Source: Meandrina meandrites (taxonomy: Eukaryota > Cnidaria > Anthozoa > Scleractinia > Meandrinidae). Taken from it: a stretch of DNA of 64,000 nucleotides. The notes under the pieces are model-generated. The model worked only from the letters and a program-made list of their open reading frames with translations, made no database searches and was not told the DNA's origin. Each line of letters begins with the position of its first letter. Within the stretch, counting starts at the first letter, position 1. Of this stretch, positions 32,969 through 44,706 are shown in pieces. Where the stretch lies: the NCBI GenBank assembly GCA_963693305.1, contig OY855908.1, positions 9,268,516-9,332,515 of the forward strand, read 5' to 3'. The translations under genes and the position numbers were made by a program.

Positions 32969-34024
32969 ATATATAGATTTAGGCAGGCCTAAAAGAAGAG
33001 CTCCCATTTATTATTACCAAATAAGTAGCCACACTATTTCTAAGCTTATACAGTGGTACAAAATAAATTAGTTGTAATCGCTCATGGTTAAACTTTTAGG
33101 TATAAAGTAAAAAAGTATGAGTATAAAACCTCTCATGGTTTTTTTGACGAAAGCGATGTCAACATATTTCGAGGTTAAACCGAAACTGACGAGTGCACTT
33201 TATTGGGTTCCTCACGTACGCACGTAGGAGCACACAACAGATCTTTGTAAAACTTTTTGCAACGTTTACTGTACACTAATTAATACACTTTTACGCGTTA
33301 TTCAATGTAAAAAGGACCTTGTAAAGGCAAAAAATCAACTCGAGGCAAAAATAAAGTACAGAAAAACAAGTAAATCGCTGCTAAGCACAGCACGCAAACT
33401 GAGAAAATCACGGCGGCAAAACAAACTCTGCAAATTGATGGTGGTTTCGTGCCGGTTTTGTAAGTCATAGTTTAGGTAAGAATTGTGGCAGTTTGTGATT
33501 TGGGAAGTGGTGCACGCTAACTTAATAATTACAATGTTGTTTTGAACCGTCTTCTTTCTTTTCGCTGCGGTTTGCTTGCATGATAATATAATTATGTTTT
33601 CTCGTATGCGTTGCTAAATACCTAAGATAATTTTATGCAGAGATTTGATTCAATTTTCTTCATTTGTGGTAAGCAAATATGCGGTAGGTAAAGCCCGGGA
33701 GGTAAAGTCTCAACTCACTCAGCCAAACACAGGTAACTCGCCACGAAATCGGCGAAATATTGGTTTACCCGTACAAGATTTCAAGATCATTTCAACGCAC
33801 TCGGTGATAAGAGAAACAAACCAATTGTAATCGAGTATCAAAAAAGGCGGTCGGATAATAGATCACTTAAAAAATATTTTGGTGTGCAGTATCGCTGAGT
33901 AGTTTTACTCGTTTTTGTTCAGTTGTGTAGCAACTCTCGTAAGCTTGTAATTCTACTGGTCCCCTAGTGTAGCAGCTGCTATTGTTTTGGGGGCTAGGGA
34001 CATTGTTCTTGTTTTTACTACTAC

Positions 34025-34051
34025 TGATGAAGGCAGCACTGCCGAAACGTT
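34025..34051 (+). ncRNA. Hammerhead-like remnant
   Basis: CTGATGA, an A, GGCA-GCAC-TGCC, GAAAC follows hammerhead core order (CUGANGA, stem II, GAAA). An extra A before stem II and lack of a convincing stem I or III argue that it is decayed. Confidence 0.35.
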
Positions 34052-35415
34052 TAGTTTTTAAAAATTAACATTGTTCTTGTTGTTTGTTCTATTGTTCTCT
34101 CAGCCACTCATATGAGACCTTACGAGAGCTGCTACATGCCGTTTTTGTTTGCAGAATTTTTCCGTACTTGTAGTTTGTAATTTACAAATCGAAATCGTGA
34201 TTTTGATCCGTGAAGCTTAATAATTTAATATTGTTTCCAAAATCCAATATTGAACATCACAGTTAACTCAACTAACTAAAACACAAAACAATTAGTCCAA
34301 ACATGAACAAGTTTGAAAGCAGCATCAATTGAATTGTAAATATTTACGAAAAGATGCGAAACCCCGACACAACTTCAAATTCGCTCATAAATGAAGTATA
34401 AACAGATTCTCATTGACAACAAAAAAAGGCTTATGCTTAGTGCATACATTTACGTTTGTTACCTCATGTTTGGAGAAGGCTTGTAAATTCTGCAGGGCTA
34501 AAATTTCAAACCAACACAGTAATATCGGAAGCGAACACGCTACTCGTTGTAAGCTTACTCCAACGGCACCGACATATAAGTTCTTGCATGTTTTGAATTA
34601 TCGGCGAAGATCGATCTCTCCTTTCCATTAGGTGTAGCTGTCAGGTCTGTAAGGAGTCTTTTGTCCATCACTTAGTGAACTTCACCGGCTCTGAGTTCAC
34701 TTTTATTCAGCTCAATGTCAGATCAATTAACTTTTCAGCCATGGTCAGCCGCAGTGCTTCAACTCTCGGTGTTTTCCGATGTATATCATATTCAAGTCGG
34801 CAATTATTTTAAGGCGGGGGTTCACCTGAAGCCCGTTTTTACACCGCTTAACTTGGGTTTCATGCGAATATCTCACTCTCGTTTCAAGCATTCCCAAAAC
34901 TCTCTGCTCATCCCACAAAGCTTTGTTTAGCGGTGTTTTGTAAATTTTTTGGTGATTTCTGGGGATGTTTGGGAAGAGATGGTTTTTCTCAAAGGATTAG
35001 TAAATTTTGGAGAAATAAGAAATATTAAAGATTTAATGTGATTTTAAAATTAGAATTTGAAGTTAAAATTTAGTAGATGGACACCCAAACAGTCCCCTGA
35101 CAACCTGGGGTGCTCTTGCGTTGGGGTCAACTGTCTGGTGGTGTTCCAAAAATAATTTTCTTTCTTCTATCCCTTCTTTAAAACTCTTAGAATTTCACTC
35201 AAATTCACCTTTACCCCCACCTTAAGTTGCAATGAAATGTCCAGTTCATAAGAAAACACGAGAAAAACAACCAGAAGTGACACAGTGTTTTAAAAAATTT
35301 CTACGACAAATAAGTTAGCTCTCGACAAACCAAAAAATGTTTTTGTGTTACTTTTTGCCAGAGAAGGACTCCAAATCAAGGACAAAGACAAACTCGTCCC
35401 CAGCCCTAATCCGTG

Positions 35416-35448
35416 CGTACGGACGGACGGACGGACGGACGGACGGAC
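35416..35448 (+). repeat. (GGAC)n microsatellite
   Basis: Seven to eight ACGG units. The complementary CGTCCGTCCGT is at 18361-18376 in repeat A. Confidence 0.9.
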
Positions 35449-36060
35449 GTGACATCCAAATTTTCTTGGCTTGATGGGCTAACCAATTTCTATGGGTATT
35501 GAGCTCCGCCCGCGGGCGCCAAAGGTCCGCTAAAATTGGGCCACAACATCAACAAAGCCTCCTTTTCCAGTTTACAGTAAAAACTAGTTGAACAATTAAA
35601 TTATGAATGTGTTCACCCAAGTACTGTCCAGTGCGCTTAAATTAGATATTGTTTGCATGACATTACGTAATGAATTTGATGAAAGTTTACACTCAAAATG
35701 CCTTAAAAAACTTAGCTTTTCAGGCTCTGGTCAGTGGTTGGTGTACAAGTACAGTAGTGTGTATGTGTCTGTAACATATACTACTGGCAATAATTTAATA
35801 GATACCTTGTCTTTCCATCACTGCCCGTGGTACCTCCATATGAAATAACAACATTGCCTTCAGTATCCACATTAAAACTGCTGTCTTCTGATCCAACGGG
35901 GAAATTGCCGCTACTTGTTATTTGACAAACCTCAATGGATGAAAAATATATTCACTCAATGTATACACATGTTTATAAATATAGAACATGCAGGCAATTT
36001 AAGGTGGCGGTTGATGCTGCAATCATGGTGTCGAACAAATGCTTAGTGATTGGTGAGCAC

Positions 36061-36735
36061 GTTGTTATCATTTTTATTACACAATACGTTAGCATAGTAA
36101 CAGTATAATCTTAAAAACACACTTAATTTTAGCTTTAACTGCTAATAACTCAAAAACGAGCCCAGTGACCCCTATTTTTTGTTATAACATAGCAAGCAGA
36201 GCCGCGCAATCAAATTCAGTATACGTAAGCGTGCTCAAAATCCCGATGGTGCACGCTGATGACGTAATCTACGAGTGAAAATCTCACTGAGCTCACACGC
36301 TGTGTTTTGCGAAAGCGATCTATGACATCTTATCTTCGGAATGTGGAAAGTGAATCCTTTCAATATTTTTTCAAGGATACGAGCTACAAGGTAAGCTGTT
36401 TCTTATTACGAGACGGAGAGCGAAAGAGAAAATAAATTCGATTTTGCCATCATCAAAGTTGTTTGTGTGCTTTTCTTCATTCAAACAACAACAACTATAA
36501 AAAGCGCGAGTCTCGAAGGACGAAAATCATCTTTTTCACGGCCCTAACGTGGAAGAATGGGTCAACCATGAATGACAGCAGTTCGATGACAGTAAAACCT
36601 AGCTACCGAACGAAAGTTTTCGCGTTTTAAGCGTTACACCAAAGCGTCAACGGCTTTGTTGTGATTTTTGCCGCTCGGGAAAATTTAATTCATCGGGCGA
36701 TTCATTTAAAAAGAAAAACGTTTATTTTCATCACG
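36061..36735. other. No gene recognised
   Basis: Includes a partial copy of the fold-back family (AACTCAAAAACGAGCxCAGTG near 36148). No gene recognised. Confidence 0.4.
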
Positions 36736-37545
36736 GCCCTAATTCTGCTACCGAGGAAATATGCTCCTGTCAGTGCCAGAAAAGGTTCTTTGTAGAGTCA
36801 TTTTGGAGAGACTGAGGACTGCTGTGGACGGTAAGCTTGGAGACCACCAAGCTGGCTTCCGTAGAGACAGATCTTGTACGGACCAGATCGCAACTCTACG
36901 AATTATCGTAGAGCAGTCTATTGAATGGAACTCTTCCCTGTACGTCAACTTTGTGGATTAAAAGAAAGCTTTCGACAGCTTCGACAGAGTATCTTTGGGA
37001 GCTTATGAGGCATTATGCGATTCCTGCAAAATTTGTCACCCTGATTCGCAATATCTATGAGGGCATGATATGCAAAGTCACACATGCGGGTAAGATCTCC
37101 GCCGGCTTTGAGGTTCTTACTGGAGTCAGACAGGGATGTCTTCTATCACCATTTCTGTCCCTACTGGCTATTGATTGGATTACAAGAAAGACTACAGCAA
37201 ACAAGAGAACCGGAATCCAGTGAACACTGTTGACACAATTGGACGACCTCAGCTATGCTGATGACTTGGCTCTCCTTTCACATAACTTACGGCAGTTGCA
37301 GGAGAAAACATCAGACCTGGACAACAACTCTGCACAGCTGGGGCTGAACATCCACAGACACAAGCCTAAGATCTTGAGGTCGAACACATCAACTGAACAT
37401 CCACTCACCCTTAGGGGGAGCCACTTGAGGACGTGGAATCTTCCAGTTACCTTGGTAGTACCATCGACAAGCTAGGAGGCACAGACGAGGACTTCAAATT
37501 AGAATCCAAAAGGCACGCACCGCCTTTGCTGCCATGAGAAATATC
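36736..37545 (+). pseudogene. RTE-like non-LTR reverse transcriptase fragment
   Basis: The plus-strand frames together cover the RT core: YRGNMLLSVPEKVLCRVI, HQAGFRRDRSCTDQIATLR, a domain A piece (VNFVD, stop, KKAFDSFDR), GVRQGCLLSPF (domain B) and SYADDLALLSH (domain C, the YADD catalytic site), then a degraded region ending near KARTAFAAMRNIT. At least one stop (36959) and several frameshifts make it dead. The endonuclease and N-terminal parts are missing. QAGFRxxRSCTDQIxTLR and VRQGCLLSPF suggest an RTE-like group; the clade is inference. Confidence 0.82.
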
Positions 37546-38841
37546 ACCAATTAAAGCCAAGCTGTTTGATCTACAAAGTGTGATGTGTCCCTTCCTTCCA
37601 CGAGTGTTCTATTTCCCACCATCAGTTCGCCAGACTAGAGGAATCAGTTTCTGTGGCTTCCACAAAGCTATTTACACATTCGTTTTATTTATATTAGTTA
37701 TATTATAAATTTGACGCAAAGACTAAAACTAATAACTTTTGAATGTCAAATGATCAAGTAGTTTGTGTGAGTACTTCAGGCAGACGGTCTGGCACCACAT
37801 CAAATGAATGTACAGTTTACAAGATAACGTTACAATTTTGAAGTCTTCATGTCGTTAAACAGAGGTTAGAGATGCAGATTGCCTTGATCTATACAATGGA
37901 AATTGTGCAAATCGGGATCCATAGCTTCCTCAAGAAGCTATGGCTATGGAATCCTGGCTTTATACTTTACCTAAACAAAGTGCTGTTGTGTGTTTAGCTT
38001 CACTGCTAGCAGTGGCTCTCACAAAAGAGAAATACAAGCGCCCTTCTCCACTTATCCCTGGCCAAGAGATATCAAAGGTATTGTTTTCCATCTGTAAGTT
38101 ATTACTGGCCAGTGAATACAGTAAATTAAACAAAATTGTAGCTTGTTTATTGCTCTAAATTCGAGTTCCGTAGCAATTCGCTGATCATGGTAAATTACCA
38201 CGAGGTAAATTAATTTCTTTGAATTTAGTCACGATGCTTTTTGCCATATTGCTTTTGGAAACGTACGGACAAAATGCAAACTTTGTAGTAACTGAAATTG
38301 TCCAGCCCGCTTCCGAACGAATGGTGAAATAATTAAAATATTTCAAGACAATGTGCCACCAAAAAATTATCACACTAAGGTACTGGGAGATTGCTTTTCT
38401 TTGCTCTTATGGCCACCCAGTTATCAGAGTAAAGCATGAGTTCGGCAGCTCTTTGATCAACTGTTAGGTATTGTCCTTTTAAAACCATATTTATGTCCAT
38501 TTTCCTGAAGTCAAGTATTCTTTACAATATTTCCTTTTAATTTTTGAGGCAAAAAAGGTATATTTTGATCACGGATGGAACGAATTTTTCACATCTAGTT
38601 GTTTCATTGGAGGCCATTTTAAAATAAATCTGGATTATCGAGCAAATCTATCCCTCTGTACTACCCCCCCCCCCCCCCCCCCCAAATATATGAACAGAAC
38701 ACAATTGCGCGGCTTTAGAGCAAAAGGATACGTAGCAGGGGAGGCACGGGAAGACGCGTTTAATTCAAATTTAATGCATAAATTGTTTAACACGAAAAAG
38801 AAAAACACAACAAACATATTCTACACACTGTATTTTTCATA
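37546..38841. other. No gene recognised; one C20 tract
   Basis: A 72-codon frame at 37940-38158 (QSAVVCLASLLAVALTKEK) ends near a donor-like AAAGGTATTG, but I recognise no family. A 20-base C run is at 38664-38683. Confidence 0.4.
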
Positions 38842-38860
38842 ATGAAAAATAGTGGTAAAA

Positions 38861-38917
38861 ATGGGCGTCACCGGATTTGTTTTCGAGTAACTCGAAAACA
38901 AATCCGGTGACGCCCAT
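38861..38917. repeat. 57-bp near-perfect palindrome
   Basis: ATGGGCGTCACCGGATTTGT through CGAGT is followed, after one A, by its exact complement: 28-bp arms. It is the centre of a fold-back family copy that continues to about 39140 (GTTGCTATGG-like, GAGCCACCTTAA). Confidence 0.92.
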
Positions 38918-40460
38918 TTATAACTTATAAGCACTTAAACCTAAAATTCAGGATATTTAACAGGTTATACCATTGCTATGGTAACTTGTAATGTCAAGAA
39001 AATAATCATAACTTGTTCACCAGTGATTGGGCATCTGTTTGATACCGTAATTGTTGGATCAACTGGAAAAGACTTGTAGTATTGATCTGTCAAAATTGTG
39101 GTGTTTAAACATGCAGGAAACTGTTCTGAGCCACCTTAATACAGTTGAATAGTAAGCGACCACCTCGGCAATCAGAAAACGAAAGTGGCTTAAACTAGAA
39201 AGCTTGTCGTCGATGGGAATCTGAAACACTGATGATTTAGAGGCTCAGGTTGCTTAGCAGAGCTTTTAATATAACATAGAGCTTTCTTTCACCTCAGTCT
39301 CATATGGCAAGTACAAGTACTTTCTCTGGCCATAAACCATCTTGAACTTATAATGCAACATCAACCAACATTATTAAAGGTAATGATACACTATCATGGT
39401 AAATCATGTGATCAAGTAGTGTATACTGTTTTTGTGTTCAACTAACAGGAATCTGAATATTCGAGTGCTCACTAGCTTACGAGAGCTTATCAAAATAAAC
39501 GGCACGCGATGCATGCAGAAGCGATGACGTTTCACAAGGGGTCTTTGATAATTTTCAGGACATTTGTCAAAAAATTAGGGTACATAAAAGTAACTGACAA
39601 CTTCTGTGCTGAATGATTGTTCAACAAAAATTGCGTTATCTTGGCGTGACATACGATATACGATATACGATGCAAGGTCAAACGCTGTCTAAAATTGTTT
39701 ACACCTTTTGTTTTAAAGAATGGAGAGATTTCTGTTTACTAAATCTTATAGAACGCATCAAATATAATTTGTTTCTTTCGTTTTATGCTTTAAATTAGTC
39801 CTTTCTAACGGCCCAGGAGTATTTTGCTTTGAGTTCTATGCGACGATTTCTTGTTGAGTTGACTTGATTTCTTTTCCCAGTATTCGGTTCGAATCTACAG
39901 ATCGGTTGATCACAACAGGCAACAGACAACAGACAACAACAGATCCTGTCCACTCGCACGGCGAGATTAATCGATCACGTCATCGTCATCGCTTAAAAAA
40001 GGTTTAAGATGGCTCACCTTTTCAACAGATGTTTTAAAACTGCTAATAATCGGTTGCTTCGTCTGCAGTCACGACAGACATCACTTCTTAACTTTATGCC
40101 AAATTTATTCGATAACTGATAAAGTGCAACACTCACTGCAGACTCGAAATCTCAATTTAACAGCTACAAATGAAATAAGGTTTGCCGATCGGTGATGATA
40201 CAAGCTGCAAAAAAATATCTTCCTTTGCCAAAAAACAAGATGGCGGATCTCAAAAAGAATACAAACAATGCACCTAGTTCCCATTGCTCTTCGGTTCAAT
40301 TCAGGGAGTAATCGTAACACCGTAACACCAAAAATTCCATAAATTCCATCGCTTTTTCGCTTTACAGCATTAACCGATGACGTCATAAAATGACGTCATC
40401 GCTTAAAAAGGAAAGACCAGTTGTTTACTCCTAAATTAAAAGTCACAGTCGCTTACTGAA
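38918..40460. other. Fold-back family half and unrecognised DNA
   Basis: To about 39140 this is one arm of the family whose full palindrome is at 42777-43458. Beyond that no gene is supported. GGCAACAGACAACAGACAAC at 39918 is a short local repeat. Confidence 0.4.
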
Positions 40461-40721
40461 GTTACAGGAGTGGTCACTTACAATAACTTTTAAATACAGG
40501 GTTTGGGTGACTGTGGGATTTCACTTATGAGAGATGGTCACTAATACGAGACTGAGTGGTCGCAAGGAGAGTTATCGACTATATATAATAATTATAGTTG
40601 CAAAGTATTCACTGATAACCATGAAAAGGTAAACAAATGTAAATAGCAATAAATAAATAAATAGTATTATAATCCATCAAATATTTTTCGCGCACGCGAT
40701 TGGTCTAAACACGTCACGTGA

Positions 40722-40785
40722 TGCAGCCAAAACTGGGGAATATCAGATGATATTCCCCAAGTGATATTCCCCAGTTTTCAAACTT
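40722..40785. repeat. Fold-back, AAAACTGGGGAATATCA
   Basis: AAAACTGGGGAATATCA and TGATATTCCCCAGTTTT enclose a third inverted copy of the same word (GATATTCCCC). Small palindromic repeat not present in duplication copy 1. Confidence 0.8.
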
Positions 40786-40967
40786 TGCGATTTACGTTCG
40801 CAAGTTTAGCTTTTATCCCGAGTAAATTGTTAAAATGAATAAAACTAAACGCTTTGAACAGACTAATAATATTTTGAGCGCTGACAGAATTTCGTTGGCG
40901 TTTAAAAAGCTTTGAGAAAAGTTCCCCAAAACGCGGCCTTGTAAAAAAAAATATATTTGAAGGATAA

Positions 40968-41158
40968 TAAACACAATAGCATCCATTTGGCTTCAAAAAT
41001 ATGCACAGATAATTGTCCTTGGACATTATCTGTTCCTCGAAGCTCACAGTTTTCCTCGAGCTTCGCTCTCGGAAAACTGTTCGCTTCTCAGAACAGATAA
41101 TGTCCGCGGACAAATATCCGTGCATATTTTCGCGCCAAATGGAGGCTATTGTTTATAT
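40968..41158. mobile_element. Hairpin MITE, ACAATAGCATCCATTTGGC ends
   Basis: The left arm (CAATAGCATCCATTTGGC, ATATGCAC, GGACATTATCTGTTC) is mirrored in the right arm, with GTTTTCC/GGAAAAC at the apex. It is about 190 bp long, inserted in duplication copy 2 only. Confidence 0.82.
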
Positions 41159-41197
41159 AACGTAGGCCTTTGCAACTGATGGTAATGTGACCTTGTC

Positions 41198-41378
41198 AAT
41201 TTCTTGATAGACATACAAGTCGAGCTAACAGAGCGCGAAGCGCGAAAGTGCATGAGTGCAAAGCGCAAAAGCGAACGCGAAGCGCAAAAACGAGCGCGAA
41301 GCGAAAAAGCGAGTACGAAGTGCGAGAACGAGCGCAAAGGTCTACTCCCAAACCAGAAATGAGATAATAATTTCTTGA
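41198..41378. mobile_element. 161-bp GCGAAGCGCGAA-rich insertion, 10-bp target duplication
   Basis: AATTTCTTGA occurs at 41198-41207 and 41369-41378, while copy 1 has it once (2813-2822). The insert (41208-41368) begins TAGACATACAAGTCGAGC and has about eight variants of GAGCGCGAAGCGCAAAA. A clean filled/empty pair; the mechanism is unknown. Confidence 0.9.
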
Positions 41379-41919
41379 CTACTGAAAATGATACATTGTA
41401 AGTTAGATAAGTTAGTGTGAACATTTTGAGTGTGAACTCATTTAGCCGGTTGTCCGCTCTTAGACAGTGCTTAGGAGTAAGAAAGTGGATCTGTTCCTGG
41501 TTCTGAGACAGTGGATAGGAGCAAGAAAGTGAACCTGTAGTGAACATTCAAAATAAAATGTGAAAACTGTGAGCATTAACACGCTGGTAGGGGGGCTGTT
41601 GTTTCATGAGTCTCTACATGTATCTCCTCTTTCCCAGGTCCTCACAGATTTTATTTTGGACATTCCAACTTGTCCCCATTGTCTGCTGCGAGTCAGCAAG
41701 ATCAGAGCAGCTAGAAACTTAATATGCATGCCTTAATTTTTTTTTTTGCTACTATGAATATTCTGGGTTGACCATCAGTTCCACCATAATAACAACCGAC
41801 CATGACAAAACCAAACTCTAACACTGAAATAAGAAATTATTTTTTCACCTAGCTATAGTTACCTGACTATTATCTAACTTCACTTCCCTTCATTTCTTCT
41901 TCTATGTACATGTACTTAC

Positions 41920-42010
41920 CATTGCATTGATACACCCACTCCCCATACTGAAAGGCGTGCATGGGTTCCAGTCAAATGTACGCCCTGTTTGGCCTTTTAT
42001 CCCAGTAAAG
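41920..42010 (-). CDS. Secreted MRH-like gene, copy 2, exon 2
   Basis: A 91-nt exon between the acceptor TTTACATGTAG and donor GTAAGT (from 41919 downward). It reads FTGIKGQTGRTFDWNPCTPF followed by SMGSGC and INAM. Phase (one base, then 30 codons) matches exon 1 at 46017-46183. Compared with copy 1 it keeps FxGIxG, TFDWNPCTPFS, GC, N and M, with replacements elsewhere and no indel, the pattern of a retained coding exon. Exons further left could not be identified; the nearby stretch 41640-41735 is conserved with copy 1 but its frame is not. Confidence 0.7.
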
Positions 42011-42776
42011 CTACATGTAAATTGTGTTGAGCAAAAAAAGCAAAAAACAGCAGATTGAACTGGAGTTATGTATAAAAGGAACACAAAATTTACAACACTC
42101 CTAGGTAATATCTGGCAATAAGAATAAGCCAGTTTAAAACAGCTGTTGCTGGCACTTTTAGGAATCCACATCACCAACAACTAAATGCATTCATTGACAA
42201 AGCTATCTGGCATTTTCCGTATTTAAATTCACAATATAATAATGAATCAGAATGTTCTTGTCCTAGTGGGATTCATAATATGAAGTTCCTGTATGTGGCT
42301 GGACAAAATCAGACAAACTGATATATTGAGAACTTAACTTATGTTGAAGGCTGGCAGCTGGGAATTTCGAGATTTTATTTTCAAATGTGCTACTCTAGGC
42401 CATTTTTGGATGACAAAAGGAGTTACTAATCACTACTGAAAAGATGCTTCAGGTGCATTAAAATGGTCATGACAAATGTCCTTTAAGTCCCCACATGAGA
42501 GAGATAACTGCTGCCAAATACCCCAGAAATGCACGATCTCTAACCTACCCCCTTGATTAGCAGAAGGGGGTTGTGATCCCAGCGGGGGGGAATTTGGATT
42601 TCAAGTGACAGGGATCAAGACCCCAAAAAATTCCTAGGGCTTCCAACAAGGCAAATAATTGTTTTAATTAGTATAATTTTCAGAGGTGAATATCAAGACC
42701 TGAAAAATACCTAAAGAAAACAGGGGAAAAACAAACATATTAAGTGTTGGCTTGCATACATGTATACTGGTGTGGT

Positions 42777-43458
42777 TTAAGGAGGCTCACAATGGTTTCC
42801 AGCACTTTCCAGTTCTTAAACTTTGATGGGTCAGTACTACAAATCTTTATCAGTTGCTGCTACAATAATGATATCAGACAAATTTCCGATCATTGCTGAA
42901 CAAGTTGTGGTCATTTCTATGACATCATTGGATACCATAGCAACAGTTTAGCCTGTTAAAAACACCCTTAATTTTGCCTTTAAGTGCTTATAACTCAAAA
43001 ACGAGCACAGTGACCCCCATTTTTTTATTATTGAATAATGATTAGCATGTTGAGATAAAACTTTTTACAAAGTTAAAAAAATTCTATCTAGCAGTTTCAG
43101 AGCCACCTTAAATTTTCGAAAGTTAAGGTGGCTCTGAAACCGCTAGATAGAAATTTTTTTAACTTTGTAAAAATTTGCATCTTAATATACTCATCATTAT
43201 TCAATAATAAAAAATGGGGGTCACCGTGCTCGTTTTTGAGTTATAAGCACTTAAAGGCAAAATTAAGGGTGTTTTTAACAGGCTAAACTGTTGCTATGGT
43301 AACCAATGACGTCATGAAAATGGCTACAACTTGTTCAGCAATGATTGCACATTTGTTTGATATCATTATTGTAGCAGCAACTGATAACGATTTGTAGTAC
43401 TGACCCATCAAAGTTTAAGAGCTGGAAAAGTGCTGGAAACCATTGTGAGCCTCCTTAA
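42777..43458. mobile_element. Giant fold-back element, ~335-bp arms
   Basis: TTAAGGAGGCTCACAATGGT at the left is inverted at the right end, and the two arms pair along their whole length to the apex GAGCCACCTTAA...TTAAGGTGGCTC at about 43100-43135, with only scattered mismatches and small indels. Internal landmarks are AAAAACGAGCACAGTGACC and TAGCAACAGTTTAGCCTGTT. Partial relatives are at 523-690, 36003-36200 and 38840-39140. It has no frame of note and is missing from duplication copy 1. Confidence 0.93.
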
Positions 43459-43870
43459 TACATTGATTGCAAATCAATTACACAACTATGCAGTAAAGCA
43501 GAACAAACTGGTATCTTTGTTTGGCCGTTGGTAAATTATGGTCAATTAATGTGCTTATAAAATCCTCTTGATATGATTAGTTCTGGTCTGAAGATAATTA
43601 AACTTCTGCCCCTTGATAGATCTGACACAGTTTGTTATCAATGGCTGTATTTTATTTTATGATCTCTTAATGTCTTGACCGCCATTTCTCAAAGATATTT
43701 TTGGTGCCAAGGACTTATCAATCATTTTTAAAAAATTCCAGCGTTCTAGTAGATATCCACAATTGGAGTGATTTCTTCTGAATGAATGGAAATTGGCATT
43801 CCGCTGATGTCCCTCTTGCTTACTTGCCTGGATGACAAAGGTGGCATGGCTTAGTAACCAAGCTTTGAAA

Positions 43871-43904
43871 TGCTATAATCACCACTCAAGGGGTGATTAT
43901 AGCA
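43871..43904. repeat. Small hairpin, TGCTATAATCACC
   Basis: 13-bp arms around ACTCAAGG, adjacent to CCGAGCTTCTCGGCCAATCA, the style of a short fold-back repeat. Confidence 0.75.
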
Positions 43905-44039
43905 CCATAAGCCGAGCTTCTCGGCCAATCAGAATTTCCATTTTCTTTCACCTCTGAAATTATACTAATATACATTGTATTCACTATTTGTCTTCTCATT
44001 GACTAATTCTTGGAATCGGTGCAACCTGCAGATTATTCA

Positions 44040-44428
44040 CTTAGGCCTGTTTCATATGCTGTACTTCACATGAGACGAATCAAATTAGCTAAATAAAGTT
44101 CATGTGAAGTACCATGTTTGATTCAATTCGGAATGGCTGACTGAATTTGGATCGGCTCAGCCATTCTTCCACCTGGCTCAGCCAGGAATAACGCCTGTGG
44201 AACGGCTTTGATTCAAACACTGATCTTCACATGAGCCAATTCAAATGCATATTAACTTATTAAAATTTATTTTCAAGCTGAATGTATCATTTTCCCCTAT
44301 TGAATTAAGTTCAACTGAATTAATCCCGGCGTCTGAATCAATTCAGCCGATCTAAATAATTTAGGTCAGGCCGAAGTCTTAATTCAATTCAGCACAAGTG
44401 AAATACATCATTTGATCTGGGCCTAATC
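44040..44428. mobile_element. TTAGGCC-ended TIR element
   Basis: TTAGGCCTGTTTCATATGCT at the left and TGATCTGGGCCTAA at the right are inverted. The interior has repeated GAATTCAATTC and CACATGAG words, also partly inverted. Resembles 55924-56470 in its GGCCTGGTTT-type terminus. Confidence 0.6.
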
Positions 44429-44587
44429 TGCTAACAGATCAGTGATTAATCTGTAGGTTGCACACTCATTGCATGATTTCCAGAAACAATGTGTTTACTT
44501 CATGGATGGCACCTTGCACACAGCGAAGTAAAAACATGGCTCGCGGTTTCGCTTCTCCAACAATGCGTCATTACTAATTATTAGAAT

Positions 44588-44706
44588 CGGTTTTTGTGAT
44601 ATCCGGAATAATCAAGGTTTTGGTAAAATTAATGTTATCAGCCTCAGCCTCCGGCTTCAGCTGATAACACTTTCCCGAACCTTGATTATTTTGGATGTCA
44701 AAAACC
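44588..44706. repeat. Fold-back, GTTTTTGTGATATCCGGAAT
   Basis: GATATCC and AATAATCAAGGTTTTGG pair with CCTTGATTATT and GGATGTC, and GTTATCAGC pairs with GCTGATAAC at the apex. Confidence 0.8.

Larger units (their letters stand above)
32970..35520 (-). mobile_element. Composite repeat B, inverted partner of 18255-20975
   Basis: Starts TATAGATTTAGGCAGGCCTA...GAGCTCCC and ends near GAGCTCCGCC, after a (GGAC)n tract at 35416-35448. It corresponds to repeat A in reverse but lacks the TA-flanked MITE. It forms most of an insertion absent from duplication copy 1. An RNA-like motif at 34025-34051 is listed separately. Confidence 0.65.
31001..36060 (+). repeat. Segmental duplication block A, copy 2 (interrupted)
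   Basis: Matches 1-690 in three pieces: 31001-31072, 32666-about 32766, and about 35640-36060. The gaps are the THAP element and the insertion carrying repeat B. The sequence before 31001 cannot be compared because copy 1 starts at the window edge. Confidence 0.88.
40461..42337 (+). repeat. Segmental duplication block B, copy 2
   Basis: Collinear with 2573-3797, with added hairpin elements at 40722-41158 and a 161-bp insertion at 41208-41368. Exon 2 of the secreted gene copy 2 lies in it. Confidence 0.88.

Noticed and set aside
37940..38158. 72-codon frame with a hydrophobic segment
   Set aside because: No family, no confirmed acceptor, no second copy to test conservation.
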